64,000 nt of DNA. Source: Ruegeria_B marisflavi (lineage in GTDB: Bacteria; Pseudomonadota; Alphaproteobacteria; Rhodobacterales; Rhodobacteraceae). This document shows, piece after piece, positions 26,117 to 34,822 of this stretch. Where the stretch lies: NCBI RefSeq assembly GCF_025673445.1, contig NZ_JAOVQN010000012.1, positions 77,131 to 141,130 of the forward strand, read 5' to 3'. Every line of letters starts with the position of its first letter. Positions within the stretch are counted from its first letter, which is position 1. Position numbers and translations under genes: made by a program. The notes beneath the pieces were generated by a model. It was given only the letters and a program-made list of their open reading frames with translations, did no database searches and was not told the origin of the DNA.

Positions 26117-26458
26117 ATGACCGCAAAACCGCATATGATGTCGGACAAGGATGACCAGGACAACGACGCGTCCGTCCTGTTGCAAACGCGCCCCAAGACC
26201 AAGCGCCCGCCGCTGTACAAGGTGCTGCTCCTGAACGACGATTACACGCCGATGGAATTCGTTGTGCATGTGCTGGAGCGGTTTTTCGGCATGAATCACG
26301 CGCAGGCCTTCGAGATCATGCTGACCGTGCACAAGAAAGGCGTTGCGGTTGTCGGCGTGTTCAGCCACGAGGTGGCGGAAACCAAGGTGGGACAGGTGAT
26401 GGATTTCGCCCGCCGCCACCAGCACCCGCTGCAATGCACCATGGAGAAAGAGGACTGA
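26117..26458 (+). CDS. clpS: ATP-dependent Clp protease adaptor
   Basis: The 113-residue adaptor for ClpAP/ClpCP N-degron recognition. The disordered N-terminus is followed by the conserved core PPLYKVLLLNDDYTPMEFVV (about 31-50; DD-Y-T-P-M-E-F signature), then VHKKGVAVVGVFSHEVAETKV near 71-92. The N-degron pocket residues ND and H of the family are visible. A start at either Met7 or Met8 is possible. It is divergent from the HAD gene (90 bp between starts). clpA is not in the window. Confidence 0.95.
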   Translation: MTAKPHMMSDKDDQDNDASVLLQTRPKTKRPPLYKVLLLNDDYTPMEFVVHVLERFFGMNHAQAFEIMLTVHKKGVAVVGVFSHEVAETKVGQVMDFARRHQHPLQCTMEKED

Positions 26459-26498
26459 CGGCAAGCGCCGCCTGCCCCCTCTGGAACGGAAAACGCCG

Positions 26499-27464
26499 AT
26501 GTCCCCTCGTCTTGAGCTGGCCTTAGCCTCGGGCCTTGTCCTGAGCCCGCCCTTGTCTGTTCTGGGGCCGACCCCGGCGCAGGACCTGTCGGCCCTGCCC
26601 GAAGGCGCGCAGGTGGTGCAGCCGTTTCGGCCCCATCACGACCATTTCGCGCGCCTAGGCTTTGACACGGTGGCACGGTCGGAGGCGCCCTGTACGGATG
26701 CAATCGTGTTCCTGCCGCGCGCCAAGGCACAGGCGCGGGCGATGGTGGCGGATGCCTGCCGCCGCGCCTCGGGCGTGGTCGTGGTGGACGGGGCCAAGAC
26801 CGATGGCATCGACAGCCTGTTGAAGGACATCCGCAAGCGGGTCGCGGTCGAAGGGCCGCTGTCCAAGGCGCATGGCAAGATCTTCTGGTTCCGGGCCGAC
26901 GGGGCCGATTTCTCAGACTGGGCCGCACCCGAGGCGCAGGAGGTAGAGGGATTCCGGACCGCGCCGGGCGTGTTTTCCGCCGACGGGATCGACCCGGCCT
27001 CGGCCCTGCTGCTGGCGGCGCTGCCGAAAAAGCCCGGCAAGGTGATTGCCGATCTGGGTGCCGGATGGGGCTATCTGTCTGCCGGGCTCTTGTCGCGCGA
27101 GGGGGTCAAGGCGGTGCATCTGGTCGAGGCCGATCACGCGGCGCTGGAGTGCGCCCGGGTAAACGTGGACGAACCGCGCGCGCATTTTCACTGGTCCGAT
27201 GCACTTACGTGGAAGGCGCCCGAAAACATCGACACGGTGGTGATGAACCCGCCGTTTCACACCGGCCGCGCCGCCGAGCCGGAGCTGGGCCAGGGATTTA
27301 TCGCGGCCGCCGCGCGGCTGCTCGTCGCCTCGGGTCAGCTGTGGATGGTGGCCAACCGTCACCTGCCCTATGAGGCGGCGCTGTCGCGGCATTTCGCGCA
27401 GGTGGCCGAGGTGGCGGGCGACGCCCGCTTCAAGGTGCTGCATGCCTCTCGCCCCCAGCGGTGA
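26499..27464 (+). CDS. class I SAM methyltransferase, RsmC-like (16S rRNA m2G)
   Basis: A 321-residue protein built like RsmC, with an N-terminal degenerate domain (about 1-150) and a C-terminal active Rossmann domain. The SAM motif VIADLGAGWGYLSAGLL is at about 183-199 and the nucleotide-exocyclic-amine signature NPPF is near 249 with HTGRAAEPELGQGFI after it. That pairing is the hallmark of MTases acting on guanine N2. The specific site (G1207) is inferred from family. The gene follows clpS by 40 bp in the same direction. Confidence 0.87.
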   Translation: MSPRLELALASGLVLSPPLSVLGPTPAQDLSALPEGAQVVQPFRPHHDHFARLGFDTVARSEAPCTDAIVFLPRAKAQARAMVADACRRASGVVVVDGAKTDGIDSLLKDIRKRVAVEGPLSKAHGKIFWFRADGADFSDWAAPEAQEVEGFRTAPGVFSADGIDPASALLLAALPKKPGKVIADLGAGWGYLSAGLLSREGVKAVHLVEADHAALECARVNVDEPRAHFHWSDALTWKAPENIDTVVMNPPFHTGRAAEPELGQGFIAAAARLLVASGQLWMVANRHLPYEAALSRHFAQVAEVAGDARFKVLHASRPQR

Positions 27465-27501
27465 TCCCGGCTAAGTTGCGCCCCGAGTCAGGAGGAAGCT
27501 C

Positions 27502-28302
27502 ATGTCCTTTTCCATTACCGGCAAGACCGCCATCGTGACCGGGGCCGCCAACGGCATCGGCCTCGCCATTGCCCGCCAGTTCGCCTCGGCCGGAGCGAAT
27601 GTCATGTTCGCCGATATCGACGAAAAGGGGTTGTCCGAGGAATTGGGCGATCTGGGCGAAGAGGGCAAGATCCGGTATTTCGCGGGCGACCTGCGCGAGC
27701 GGCTGACCATCGCCAATCTGCTGTCGGCCACGATCGACGCGTTCGAGCAGATCGACATTCTGGTCAACGGCGCGCGGCAAGTGGTCCCTACGGATCCACT
27801 GGATCCCGAGGACGACACCATCCGCACCCTGCTGAACCAGAACCTGTTTCCCGCTTTTCGCCTGAGCCAGGCGGTGGCGAAGCGGATGATCAAACAAGCG
27901 GGTGAGGATGGCGAAGGGCCTGCGGGCGCGATCATCAACATCTCGTCGGTGGCCGCCCGGCGAACCCATCCCGACCTGATGGCCTATTCGGTGTCGACCG
28001 CCGCGCAGGACCAGATGACCCGCTCGCTGGCGGTGGCGCTGGCACCGCACCGGATCCGGGTGAACGCCATTGCTATCGGTTCGGTGCTGAGCGCCTCGTT
28101 GCAGGCCACGCTCAGGGAGAACCGGGAGTTCCGCCAGGATATCGAGCGGCATACACCGCTGGGCCGGGTTGCCGCCGCGAACGAATTGGTGGAGACCGCG
28201 CAATATCTGGCCTCGGACGCGTCGAGCTTCATGACCGGGCAGATCCTGACGGTGGATGGCGGGCGCACCCTGCTGGACCCGGTGGCAGCACCCGCCCATT
28301 GA
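27502..28302 (+). CDS. SDR-family protein lacking the catalytic Lys
   Basis: The 266-residue Rossmann protein has the SDR cofactor motif TGAANGIG (13-20) and an NAD-type acidic residue after strand 2 (FADID). The structural LVNNAG motif is altered to LVNGAR (88-92). The catalytic SxnYxxxK is broken: the serine is present in NISSV (147-149) and Tyr162 too, but the Lys position reads Thr166 (YSVST). The rest, including SDR C-terminal GQILTVDGG, is normal. It may be a reductase using another base or a non-catalytic member. The stop is immediately upstream of hemF, so it is probably co-transcribed with it. Confidence 0.82.
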   Translation: MSFSITGKTAIVTGAANGIGLAIARQFASAGANVMFADIDEKGLSEELGDLGEEGKIRYFAGDLRERLTIANLLSATIDAFEQIDILVNGARQVVPTDPLDPEDDTIRTLLNQNLFPAFRLSQAVAKRMIKQAGEDGEGPAGAIINISSVAARRTHPDLMAYSVSTAAQDQMTRSLAVALAPHRIRVNAIAIGSVLSASLQATLRENREFRQDIERHTPLGRVAAANELVETAQYLASDASSFMTGQILTVDGGRTLLDPVAAPAH

Positions 28303-28313
28303 AGGAAAATCAG

Positions 28314-29198
28314 ATGTTCGAAACCGAGAAATCCACCGCCGCCGCCTGGTTCCGGGATTTGCGCGACCAGATCGTTGCCGCCTTTGAAGGGCTGGAGGAT
28401 AGCCACGCCGAAGGGCCGTTCAGCGACTTGGCGCCGGGCCGGTTCGAAGTGACCGAGACCACGCGCCAGTCGGACGATGGATCGGATGCGGGCGGCGGGC
28501 TGATGAGCGTGATGCGGGGCGGCCGGGTGTTCGAGAAGGTGGGTGTCAACATCTCGACCGTCTACGGCACGCTGGGCGAGCGGGCGCAGGCGGCGATGGC
28601 CGCACGCAAAGGCATTCCCGGGATGGCGGACGATCCGCGCTTCTGGGCCTCGGGCATCAGCCTGGTGGCGCATATGCAGAACCCGCATGTTCCGGCGGTG
28701 CACATGAACACGCGGATGTTCTGGACCCCGCATGCCTGGTGGTTCGGGGGCGGGTCGGACCTGAACCCCTGTATCGAATACGCCGAGGACACGGCGCATT
28801 TCCACGCCACGCAAAAGGCCCATCTGGACCCACATGGGGACGACCACTACCCCCGGCTCAAGGCCTGGGCGGACGAGTATTTCTATATCCCGCACCGCAA
28901 GCGGGCGCGCGGCGTCGGCGGTATCTTCATGGATGATCTCTGCACCCACGACTGGCAGGCCGATTTCGCACTGACGCAGGATATCGGGCGGGCGTTTCTG
29001 CCGGCCTATCTGCCGCTGGTGGAGCGCCGCCGGGTGCAGGACTTCGGCGAGGCCGAGAAAGAGGCCCAACTGGTGCATCGGGGACTCTATGCCGAATACA
29101 ACCTGGTCTATGACCGGGGCACCAAATTCGGACTGGAGACAGGCCACGATGCAAATGCCGTGCTGATGAGCCTGCCGCCGCTGGCAAAATGGATCTGA
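28314..29198 (+). CDS. hemF: oxygen-dependent coproporphyrinogen-III oxidase
   Basis: Converts coproporphyrinogen III to protoporphyrinogen IX in heme synthesis using O2. The 294-residue protein carries the HemF signatures: NPHVPAVHMNTRMFW near 122-136, WWFGGGSDLNPCIEYAEDTAHFH near 141-163, RGVGGIFMDDL near 200-210, and the C-terminal EYNLVYDRGTKFGLETGHDANAVLMSLPP. I chose the ATG at 28314 because AAGGA lies 7 nt upstream; a TTG at 28299 in frame is also possible but less likely. A GC-hairpin/GGAGTATTTT element follows its stop. Confidence 0.96.
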   Translation: MFETEKSTAAAWFRDLRDQIVAAFEGLEDSHAEGPFSDLAPGRFEVTETTRQSDDGSDAGGGLMSVMRGGRVFEKVGVNISTVYGTLGERAQAAMAARKGIPGMADDPRFWASGISLVAHMQNPHVPAVHMNTRMFWTPHAWWFGGGSDLNPCIEYAEDTAHFHATQKAHLDPHGDDHYPRLKAWADEYFYIPHRKRARGVGGIFMDDLCTHDWQADFALTQDIGRAFLPAYLPLVERRRVQDFGEAEKEAQLVHRGLYAEYNLVYDRGTKFGLETGHDANAVLMSLPPLAKWI

Positions 29199-29207
29199 CC
29201 GGGGAAA

Positions 29208-29267
29208 GGGGGCGCTGCCCCCGTCGCCTGGCGGCGACTCCCCCGGAGTATTTTCAGCGAAATGAAG
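29208..29267 (+). repeat. Rhodobacteraceae intergenic element (GC hairpin + GGAGTATTTT), copy 1
   Basis: GGGGGC (29208-29213), loop GCT, GCCCCC (29217-29222), followed by a second imperfect stem and CCCCGGAGTATTTT (29241-29254), then AAATGAAG. It lies right after hemF in the same orientation; a terminator-like role is plausible. Compare 34765 and 43181. Confidence 0.7.
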
Positions 29268-29289
29268 CGGCGGGAGGGTTTCCGATCGG

Positions 29290-29709
29290 TCAGGGCCGGA
29301 GCCAGAAATCCTCCTCGAGCCGGTCGTAGCAGTAGTTCTGCGCCATCGAGGCGGTCATATTGTCGCCGACGACCTTGACGCTGACCGAATAGCCCGGCGT
29401 GGTGTTGACCCCCGGCGGCGGTTGCAGCGCATAATGCACGCCCTTGCGGCCCTTGACCGTGACCGCGGGGCCCACCGGGCGGACCAAATAGATCCGCTGG
29501 GTGGCGCTGGTGCGCAGCACGCGGATGGCATAGTCACCCGCGCCGCACCAGAAATCCTTAGGCGCCGAGCCGTTGCGGTTGACAACCTCGATCACGCCTT
29601 TGCTGACGGGATAGACCTCGAACCGGTTGAAGGCCTGAAAGGCGAGCGCCATGCTGGGGGCCAAAAGGCCCGCGCCCAGCAGCGCCAGTGCCGTCTTGCG
29701 CCGTGTCAT
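29290..29709 (-). CDS. small exported protein of unknown function
   Basis: A secreted or periplasmic protein of about 139 residues. The ATG at 29709 is preferred because AGGAG lies 9 nt upstream and the signal peptide starts there (ALALLGAGLLAPSMALA, cleavage after ALA). The mature part is beta-rich and has two or three Cys (FWCGAGD near 54, YCYDRLEED at the end). No domain is recognised. It is tail to tail with hemF and upstream of nothing obvious. Confidence 0.72.
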   Translation of the reverse strand: MTRRKTALALLGAGLLAPSMALAFQAFNRFEVYPVSKGVIEVVNRNGSAPKDFWCGAGDYAIRVLRTSATQRIYLVRPVGPAVTVKGRKGVHYALQPPPGVNTTPGYSVSVKVVGDNMTASMAQNYCYDRLEEDFWLRP

Positions 29710-29784
29710 CAAGATCTCCTGCACAAAAATGCTTTGCGGTTCTTAGGGTAGCGGATTTCTCGGGCCGCGCGACATGAAAAATGC

Positions 29785-30729
29785 TCATGCGCTGCGCCAG
29801 CCCGCCTCGCGCAGCGCGACGCCATAGCTGGGGGCGGTTTTCATCCGGGCGCCGAGCCCCTTTTCCAGCAACAGCGCGTGCATCCGTGGCAGGTTGTAGC
29901 AAGGCACATGCATTATCATGTGATGTTCTAGGTGGTAGTTCACCCAATAGGGCGCCACCAGCAGCCGTGCGATCGGACCGGCAAGGGTGGTGCGGACGTT
30001 CCGGAACGGATCCTCGGATTGTTCGGTGGCGCCATGTTCGGCGATATTGCGGATACGCAGGACGAACTGGAACCAGGTGAGATAGGGCAGCAGCCAGAAG
30101 GCCAGCCCCCACCACCAGTCGCCGACAAGGCTGATCAGCAGGGCCACGCCAAGGAAGATCGGCAGCGATTTCCACAGTTGCGGCGCCTTGAAGCTTTGCG
30201 CGAAATCCGAAGCCGCAGCCTTAATCGCCTCGTCATCGCCAGCGAGGCGGAAGGACATCAGGATTTGGCCGGTCAGCTGTTTGATCCCGGTGCGCCCGGT
30301 CAGATCACGGGCGAACTTGCGCCGCATAGAGGCATGCGAGGTGGGGAATTTCGACGACAGGACAAGGTCGGGGTCCTTGTCTGTCTGGGTAAAGCGGTGG
30401 TGGGTCAGGTGATAATGGCGATAGGCCGCCAGTTCCGCCAGGATCGGTCGGCCACAGAGCCATTCGCCTACAATGTCGTTGAACCGCCGGTTGCGGAAGA
30501 GCGCGTTATGCGCCGCCTCGTGCATCAGGATGGCAAGGCCCAGCTGGCGCGAGCCGATCACGATCACCGCCAGGACAAAGGTCAGCGGATTGGGCCAGAG
30601 CCCGAAGAGCGCCACCGCCAGCGCGATGGTGCCCCAGCAATGCGCAACCAGCCAGACGCCCATCAGGTCCGACCGTTCGGCCAGGGGGCGGATTTCCTCG
30701 GTGCTGAGATAGGCCTTGCCCGGTGTCAT
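29785..30729 (-). CDS. membrane fatty-acid desaturase-family protein
   Basis: An integral membrane di-iron desaturase-family enzyme (314 residues). The three His boxes are seen: HEAAH near residues 70-74, HYHLTHH near 105-111, and HLEHH near 271-275. Hydrophobic helices occur between the boxes. Family members desaturate or hydroxylate acyl chains, carotenoids or related lipids; which one cannot be decided here. The gene stands alone on the minus strand between the small exported protein and the cyclase. Confidence 0.9.
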   Translation of the reverse strand: MTPGKAYLSTEEIRPLAERSDLMGVWLVAHCWGTIALAVALFGLWPNPLTFVLAVIVIGSRQLGLAILMHEAAHNALFRNRRFNDIVGEWLCGRPILAELAAYRHYHLTHHRFTQTDKDPDLVLSSKFPTSHASMRRKFARDLTGRTGIKQLTGQILMSFRLAGDDEAIKAAASDFAQSFKAPQLWKSLPIFLGVALLISLVGDWWWGLAFWLLPYLTWFQFVLRIRNIAEHGATEQSEDPFRNVRTTLAGPIARLLVAPYWVNYHLEHHMIMHVPCYNLPRMHALLLEKGLGARMKTAPSYGVALREAGWRSA

Positions 30730-30793
30730 GTTGCGTCCTCCCTGACAGACAGGGTCTCAGGTCGGGGACGGGCCTGTCAAACAGAGCGCCACG

Positions 30794-32566
30794 TCATTGG
30801 GCCGGCAGGCCAAGATCGATCAGGATCTGGAGATTGGCTTCGTCGGCCGCAACCCAGCGCGCCCAGATCGGAAAGCGGAAGGCGCGGCGCCAGAATTCAG
30901 CCGTCAGGGCCGGGTATCTTTCGCGTGCTTGAGCAAGGTAATGCGCGGCCTTGTCCCGGTTGCCAAGCTTGGCGTGTTTCAGGGCAGTCGCCATGAAGAC
31001 GAAGTAGTCCGCATTGGGAAACCGGCAGGCGGTCTCATAGGCGGCCAGCGCCTCGGGATCGGCGGCGTCGGTGTTGCGAAAGGTGAAGGCATTGCCAAGC
31101 TGGAACCAGAAGCCCCAGGCCATCGGGTCCTTTGGGTTCAGGCGCAGTGCGGTGCGGGCGGCCCGTTCCAGCCGGTCGCAATCGAGCCTTTGCATGAACA
31201 GGCAGGCGTGGCAGCGACCGAAATGCAGCACCGCGTTGTTGGGATTGAGCGCCTCGGCCTTGTCCAGCGCGTCGGCGGCATCCTGTTCCCGCCCGGTTAT
31301 GGCCAGCAGGACGCCCAGCGCGACATAACCGATTTCAAGGCGATCGTCGCGCTCGATGGCTTGCGCAGCATGGTCTAGCCCAGTCGAGATTTCGGCGGCC
31401 GGGTCGCGCGACCGCCCGGTGATGACCTTCACCCAGGCGAGGCGTGCCAGCAGCGCGTGCGGCAGGGCGAAATCCGGATCGGCGGCAATGGCGCGGGTGT
31501 AGAAGGCATGTGCCTGCGAATAACCCTCGTCGGTGTAGCGGGTGAATTCGGAATAACCCTTTTGGCACATCTCCCAGGCAGTCAGGCTGTCGGTGGGTTT
31601 GCGGCGGGCAAGGTTGCGTTCGTGCGCGCCCAGTTCCGGCTCCACCCCGGACACGATGGCGGCGGTCAGCTCGTCTTGCAGATCGAACAGGTCGGCCATG
31701 GTCCGGTCCCAGCGTTCGGCCCAGACATGGGCACCTGTGCGGGCGTCGATCAGCTGAGCGGTGGCGCGCAGCCGGTCGCCCGCGCGGCGGACCGAACCCT
31801 CGACCACATAACGCACGCCCAGTTCCTCAGCGATCTGGCGCACGTCCTTGTGGCTGCCCTTGAAGGCAAAGGCCGAGTTTCGGGCGATCACGGTCAGGGT
31901 GCGGAACCGGCTGAGTTCGGTGGTCACGTCCTCGACGATGCCGTCGGCCAGGAAATCCTGTTCCGGGTCGGCTGACATGTTGTCAAAGGGCAGGATGACC
32001 ACGGCGGGCAGTTCGGTGCGCATCAATGGGGTGCCCGTAGCGCAGGCGATGCCTTCTGCGCCTACACGCCAGACCTCGACCGGGTCGGGGATGTTCTTGA
32101 CCGGCTGCGGTCCCAGCGCGATCAGCTCGGCCGCGACCTTGCCGCGCACCTGGTCGTGGACACTGCGGGAGATGCAGATGCCGCCGGGAGTGGCCAGGCT
32201 TTCCAGCCGGGCGGCGATATTGACCGCGTCGCCGAGGATATCGTCGCCATCGCTGATCACGTCGCCCAGGTGGATGCCGACCCGGAACAACATCCGGGTA
32301 TCGGGGGCGGTTTCGGCCTGGTCGCGCGCCACCCGTTGCAGGATGGCGACGGCCGACCGCAGGGCGGCGACGGGCGAGGCGAACTCGGCCAGCATGCCGT
32401 CGCCCATGGTTTTGATCAGCCGCCCGCCCTCGCGGGAAAGGTCGGGCTGGACGATGTCGGCGAAGAGGTGGCGCAAGCGGGTGACCGTGCCTTCCTCGTC
32501 CGCAGCCATCAGGCGCGAGTAGCCTGACAGGTCGGCAGCAAGGATGGTGGTCAAGCGGCGGTCCAT
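30794..32566 (-). CDS. adenylate/guanylate cyclase domain fused to TolB-like and TPR modules
   Basis: This 590-residue cytoplasmic protein opens with a class III nucleotidyl cyclase domain (1-170): metal-binding Asp in AADLSGYS (D12) and MGDG (D56), and the DAVNIAARLES stretch (113-123) of the second active-site half. The TolB-like module (about 190-320) begins VVILPFDNMSADPEQDFLADG and includes ARNSAFAFKG. The rest (330-590) is TPR-like. Same C-terminal architecture as the SARP protein at 13422-15437, with the DNA-binding part replaced by a cyclase. It may respond to the same kind of signal through its TPR part. Confidence 0.9.
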   Translation of the reverse strand: MDRRLTTILAADLSGYSRLMAADEEGTVTRLRHLFADIVQPDLSREGGRLIKTMGDGMLAEFASPVAALRSAVAILQRVARDQAETAPDTRMLFRVGIHLGDVISDGDDILGDAVNIAARLESLATPGGICISRSVHDQVRGKVAAELIALGPQPVKNIPDPVEVWRVGAEGIACATGTPLMRTELPAVVILPFDNMSADPEQDFLADGIVEDVTTELSRFRTLTVIARNSAFAFKGSHKDVRQIAEELGVRYVVEGSVRRAGDRLRATAQLIDARTGAHVWAERWDRTMADLFDLQDELTAAIVSGVEPELGAHERNLARRKPTDSLTAWEMCQKGYSEFTRYTDEGYSQAHAFYTRAIAADPDFALPHALLARLAWVKVITGRSRDPAAEISTGLDHAAQAIERDDRLEIGYVALGVLLAITGREQDAADALDKAEALNPNNAVLHFGRCHACLFMQRLDCDRLERAARTALRLNPKDPMAWGFWFQLGNAFTFRNTDAADPEALAAYETACRFPNADYFVFMATALKHAKLGNRDKAAHYLAQARERYPALTAEFWRRAFRFPIWARWVAADEANLQILIDLGLPAQ

Positions 32567-32655
32567 GCAAGGTCTCCGGACGGGCGCAGGAATGCGCCCC
32601 GCCTACTATGCCCGGGGAACCGGCGATGACAAAGCCGGAAAGACTGCGCGCGTAG

Positions 32656-33615
32656 TCAGTCGCGCCAGGCGAAGAAGCCCGGTCCCGCTTGTGCCAGCAG
32701 GTCACACGCCATCTGGGTGCCCAGCGCCGGGCCGTCGGCCACGTCGCCGCTGCGGTCGAGCGCGATCGCCTCGGACCCGTCGGGGCGCAGCACCTCGCCG
32801 CGCAGGCGCAGGGTGTTGCCGTCCAACTCAGCCAGACCAGCGATAGGGGTCTCGCAGGATCCGTCGAGTGCGGCGAGCAGCGCGCGCTCGGCGGCCAGCC
32901 GCAAACCGGTCTCGGCATGGTGAATGGCGGAGAGCATGTCACCGGCGCGGGTATCATCGGCGCGTCGCTCGATCCCGATGGCACCCTGCGCGATGGCGGG
33001 CAGCATGTCGTCAGGCGAGATTGCGGTGGCGGGCACATCGGCCATATTGAGCCGCCGAATGCCTGCCATGGCGAGGAAGGTACATTCGGCGACACCTTCG
33101 GAGAGCTTGCGCAGGCGGGTCTGCACGTTGCCCCGGAACTCGACCACATTGAGGTCGGGTCGACGGTTCAGCAACTGCGCCTTGCGGCGCAGCGACGAGG
33201 TACCGACCACGGCGCCCTGCGGCAGGTCGCGGATTGCCGAATGGCTGGGCGAGATGAAGGCGTCGCGCACATCCTCGCGCGGCAGGAAGGTGTCAAGCAC
33301 CAGGCCTGCGGGCTGCTCCACTGGCATGTCCTTGGTCGAGTGCACGGCGATGTCGATATCGCCGCGCAGCATCGCCTCTTCGATCTCCTTGGTGAAGAGG
33401 CCCTTGTTGCCGATCTCTTTCAGCGGGCGGTCCGCCTCGATCATCGCGCGGTTGTCGCCAGTGGTCGAGATCACCACGATCTCGAACGCGTCCTCGGGCA
33501 GGTCGAAGGCGGCGCCAAGACGCCTGCGGGTTTCGAACGCCTGCGCCAGCGCCAAAGGCGAGCCACGGGTGCCGATCTTGAGCGGCGATGCGGGAGAGGG
33601 AAGTACGATTTTCAT
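32656..33615 (-). CDS. hemC: porphobilinogen deaminase (hydroxymethylbilane synthase)
   Basis: Polymerises four porphobilinogen units into hydroxymethylbilane; 319 residues. KIGTRGSPLALAQ at 13-25 and the GDIDIAVHSTKDMP catalytic stretch at 85-98 (with the catalytic Asp) are intact, and the cofactor-bearing Cys is C254 in LDGSCETPIAG. The start at 33615 gives the standard N-terminus; a longer frame to 33831 runs antisense into hemE and is spurious. Divergent from hemE with 106 bp between start codons, so the two heme genes share a control region. Confidence 0.96.
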   Translation of the reverse strand: MKIVLPSPASPLKIGTRGSPLALAQAFETRRRLGAAFDLPEDAFEIVVISTTGDNRAMIEADRPLKEIGNKGLFTKEIEEAMLRGDIDIAVHSTKDMPVEQPAGLVLDTFLPREDVRDAFISPSHSAIRDLPQGAVVGTSSLRRKAQLLNRRPDLNVVEFRGNVQTRLRKLSEGVAECTFLAMAGIRRLNMADVPATAISPDDMLPAIAQGAIGIERRADDTRAGDMLSAIHHAETGLRLAAERALLAALDGSCETPIAGLAELDGNTLRLRGEVLRPDGSEAIALDRSGDVADGPALGTQMACDLLAQAGPGFFAWRD

Positions 33616-33721
33616 GGACGCCAGCAATAGTCGCGTCACATTGCCCTGACAATGGGGGCTGCGCTTGACAAATTGCCGCCGAAGGCAGACCCGTGGCGCA
33701 AAGTGAAGGATGGGGGCGGAT

Positions 33722-34756
33722 ATGGCCGAGACAAAGAAACTGCTGCGAACGCTGGCGGGCGAGGTGCTGGACACCCCGCCGATCTGGATGATGCGGCAGG
33801 CCGGACGGTACCTGCCCGAGTATCGCGCCACCCGCGCGCAGGCGGGCGATTTCCTGTCGCTGTGCTATAATCCCGAACTGGCGGCCGAGGTGACGCTGCA
33901 ACCGATCCGCCGCTATGGCTTCGACGCGGCGATCCTGTTTGCCGATATCCTGTTGGTGCCGCAGGCGCTGGGCGCCGATCTGTGGTTCGAGACCGGCGAG
34001 GGGCCGCGTCTGTCGACCATCGGGGCGCAGGCGGATTTCGACCGGCTGAAGCCGGTGGAGGCGATCCACGAGACGCTGGCGCCGATCTATGAGACGGTGC
34101 GCATCCTGACCCGCGAATTGCCGCCAGAGACAGCGCTCATCGGCTTTGCCGGGGCGCCCTGGACGGTGGCCACCTATATGATCGCCGGGCGCGGCACGCC
34201 GGACCAAGGCCCGGCGCATGCACTGCGCGAGGGGAACCCGGAGCTGTTCGACGCGCTGATCGCACGGCTGACAGCGGCCACCATCGAATACCTGAGCGCC
34301 CAGATCGAGGCGGGGGCCGAAGTGGTAAAGATATTCGACAGCTGGGCCGGGTCGCTGAAGGGCGAGGCCTTCACCAAGTATGCGCTGGAACCCTGCCGCG
34401 AGATCACCCAGGCCCTGAAAGCGCGCCACCCGGGTATCCCGGTGATCGGATTTCCGCGCGAGGCGGGTGAGGGCTATGTCGGATTTGCCAAGGCCACCGG
34501 CGTCGATTGCGTGGCGCTGGATAATTCGGTGACGCCGAACTGGGCGGCGGCGTATGTTCAGCTGGACGGCTGCGTGCAGGGCAACCTGGCCTCGTCGCAC
34601 ATGGTGACCGGCGGTCAGGCGCTGGTGGATGAGACGCGGCGCATTGTCGATGCCTTCTCGGAGGGGCCGCATATCTTCAACCTGGGCCATGGCATCACCC
34701 CGGATGCCGATCCTGCAAACGTGCAGCTTATGATCGACACGGTGCGCGGGCGGTGA
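33722..34756 (+). CDS. hemE: uroporphyrinogen decarboxylase
   Basis: Decarboxylates uroporphyrinogen III to coproporphyrinogen III; 344 residues. Signatures: PPIWMMRQAGRYLPEYR near residues 18-34 (binding loop Arg residues), FADILLVPQALG near 78-89, and GFAGAPWTVATYM near 140-152. I prefer the ATG at 33722 because GGGGGCGG is at proper spacing; the in-frame ATG at 33710 has its AAGG only 2 nt away. Divergent from hemC, and followed by the second copy of the GGAGTATTTT element. Confidence 0.96.
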   Translation: MAETKKLLRTLAGEVLDTPPIWMMRQAGRYLPEYRATRAQAGDFLSLCYNPELAAEVTLQPIRRYGFDAAILFADILLVPQALGADLWFETGEGPRLSTIGAQADFDRLKPVEAIHETLAPIYETVRILTRELPPETALIGFAGAPWTVATYMIAGRGTPDQGPAHALREGNPELFDALIARLTAATIEYLSAQIEAGAEVVKIFDSWAGSLKGEAFTKYALEPCREITQALKARHPGIPVIGFPREAGEGYVGFAKATGVDCVALDNSVTPNWAAAYVQLDGCVQGNLASSHMVTGGQALVDETRRIVDAFSEGPHIFNLGHGITPDADPANVQLMIDTVRGR

Positions 34757-34764
34757 GTGCAGGA

Positions 34765-34815
34765 GCGAGGGGCGCTGCCCCTCGCGCTCCCCGGAGTATT
34801 TTGGGCGAAATGAAG
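34765..34815 (+). repeat. Rhodobacteraceae intergenic element, copy 2
   Basis: GCGAGGGGC (34765-34773), loop GCT, GCCCCTCGC (34777-34785) form a perfect 9-bp stem, then CTCCCCGGAGTATTTT and AAATGAAG. It follows the hemE stop in the same layout as copy 1 follows hemF. Confidence 0.75.
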
Positions 34816-34822
34816 GGGCGGG

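Noticed and set aside
33616..33721. FNR-type box in the hemC/hemE gap
   Set aside because: ATTG CCCTGA CAAT has some dyad symmetry, but the half-sites do not fit TTGAT-N4-ATCAA well enough to claim.
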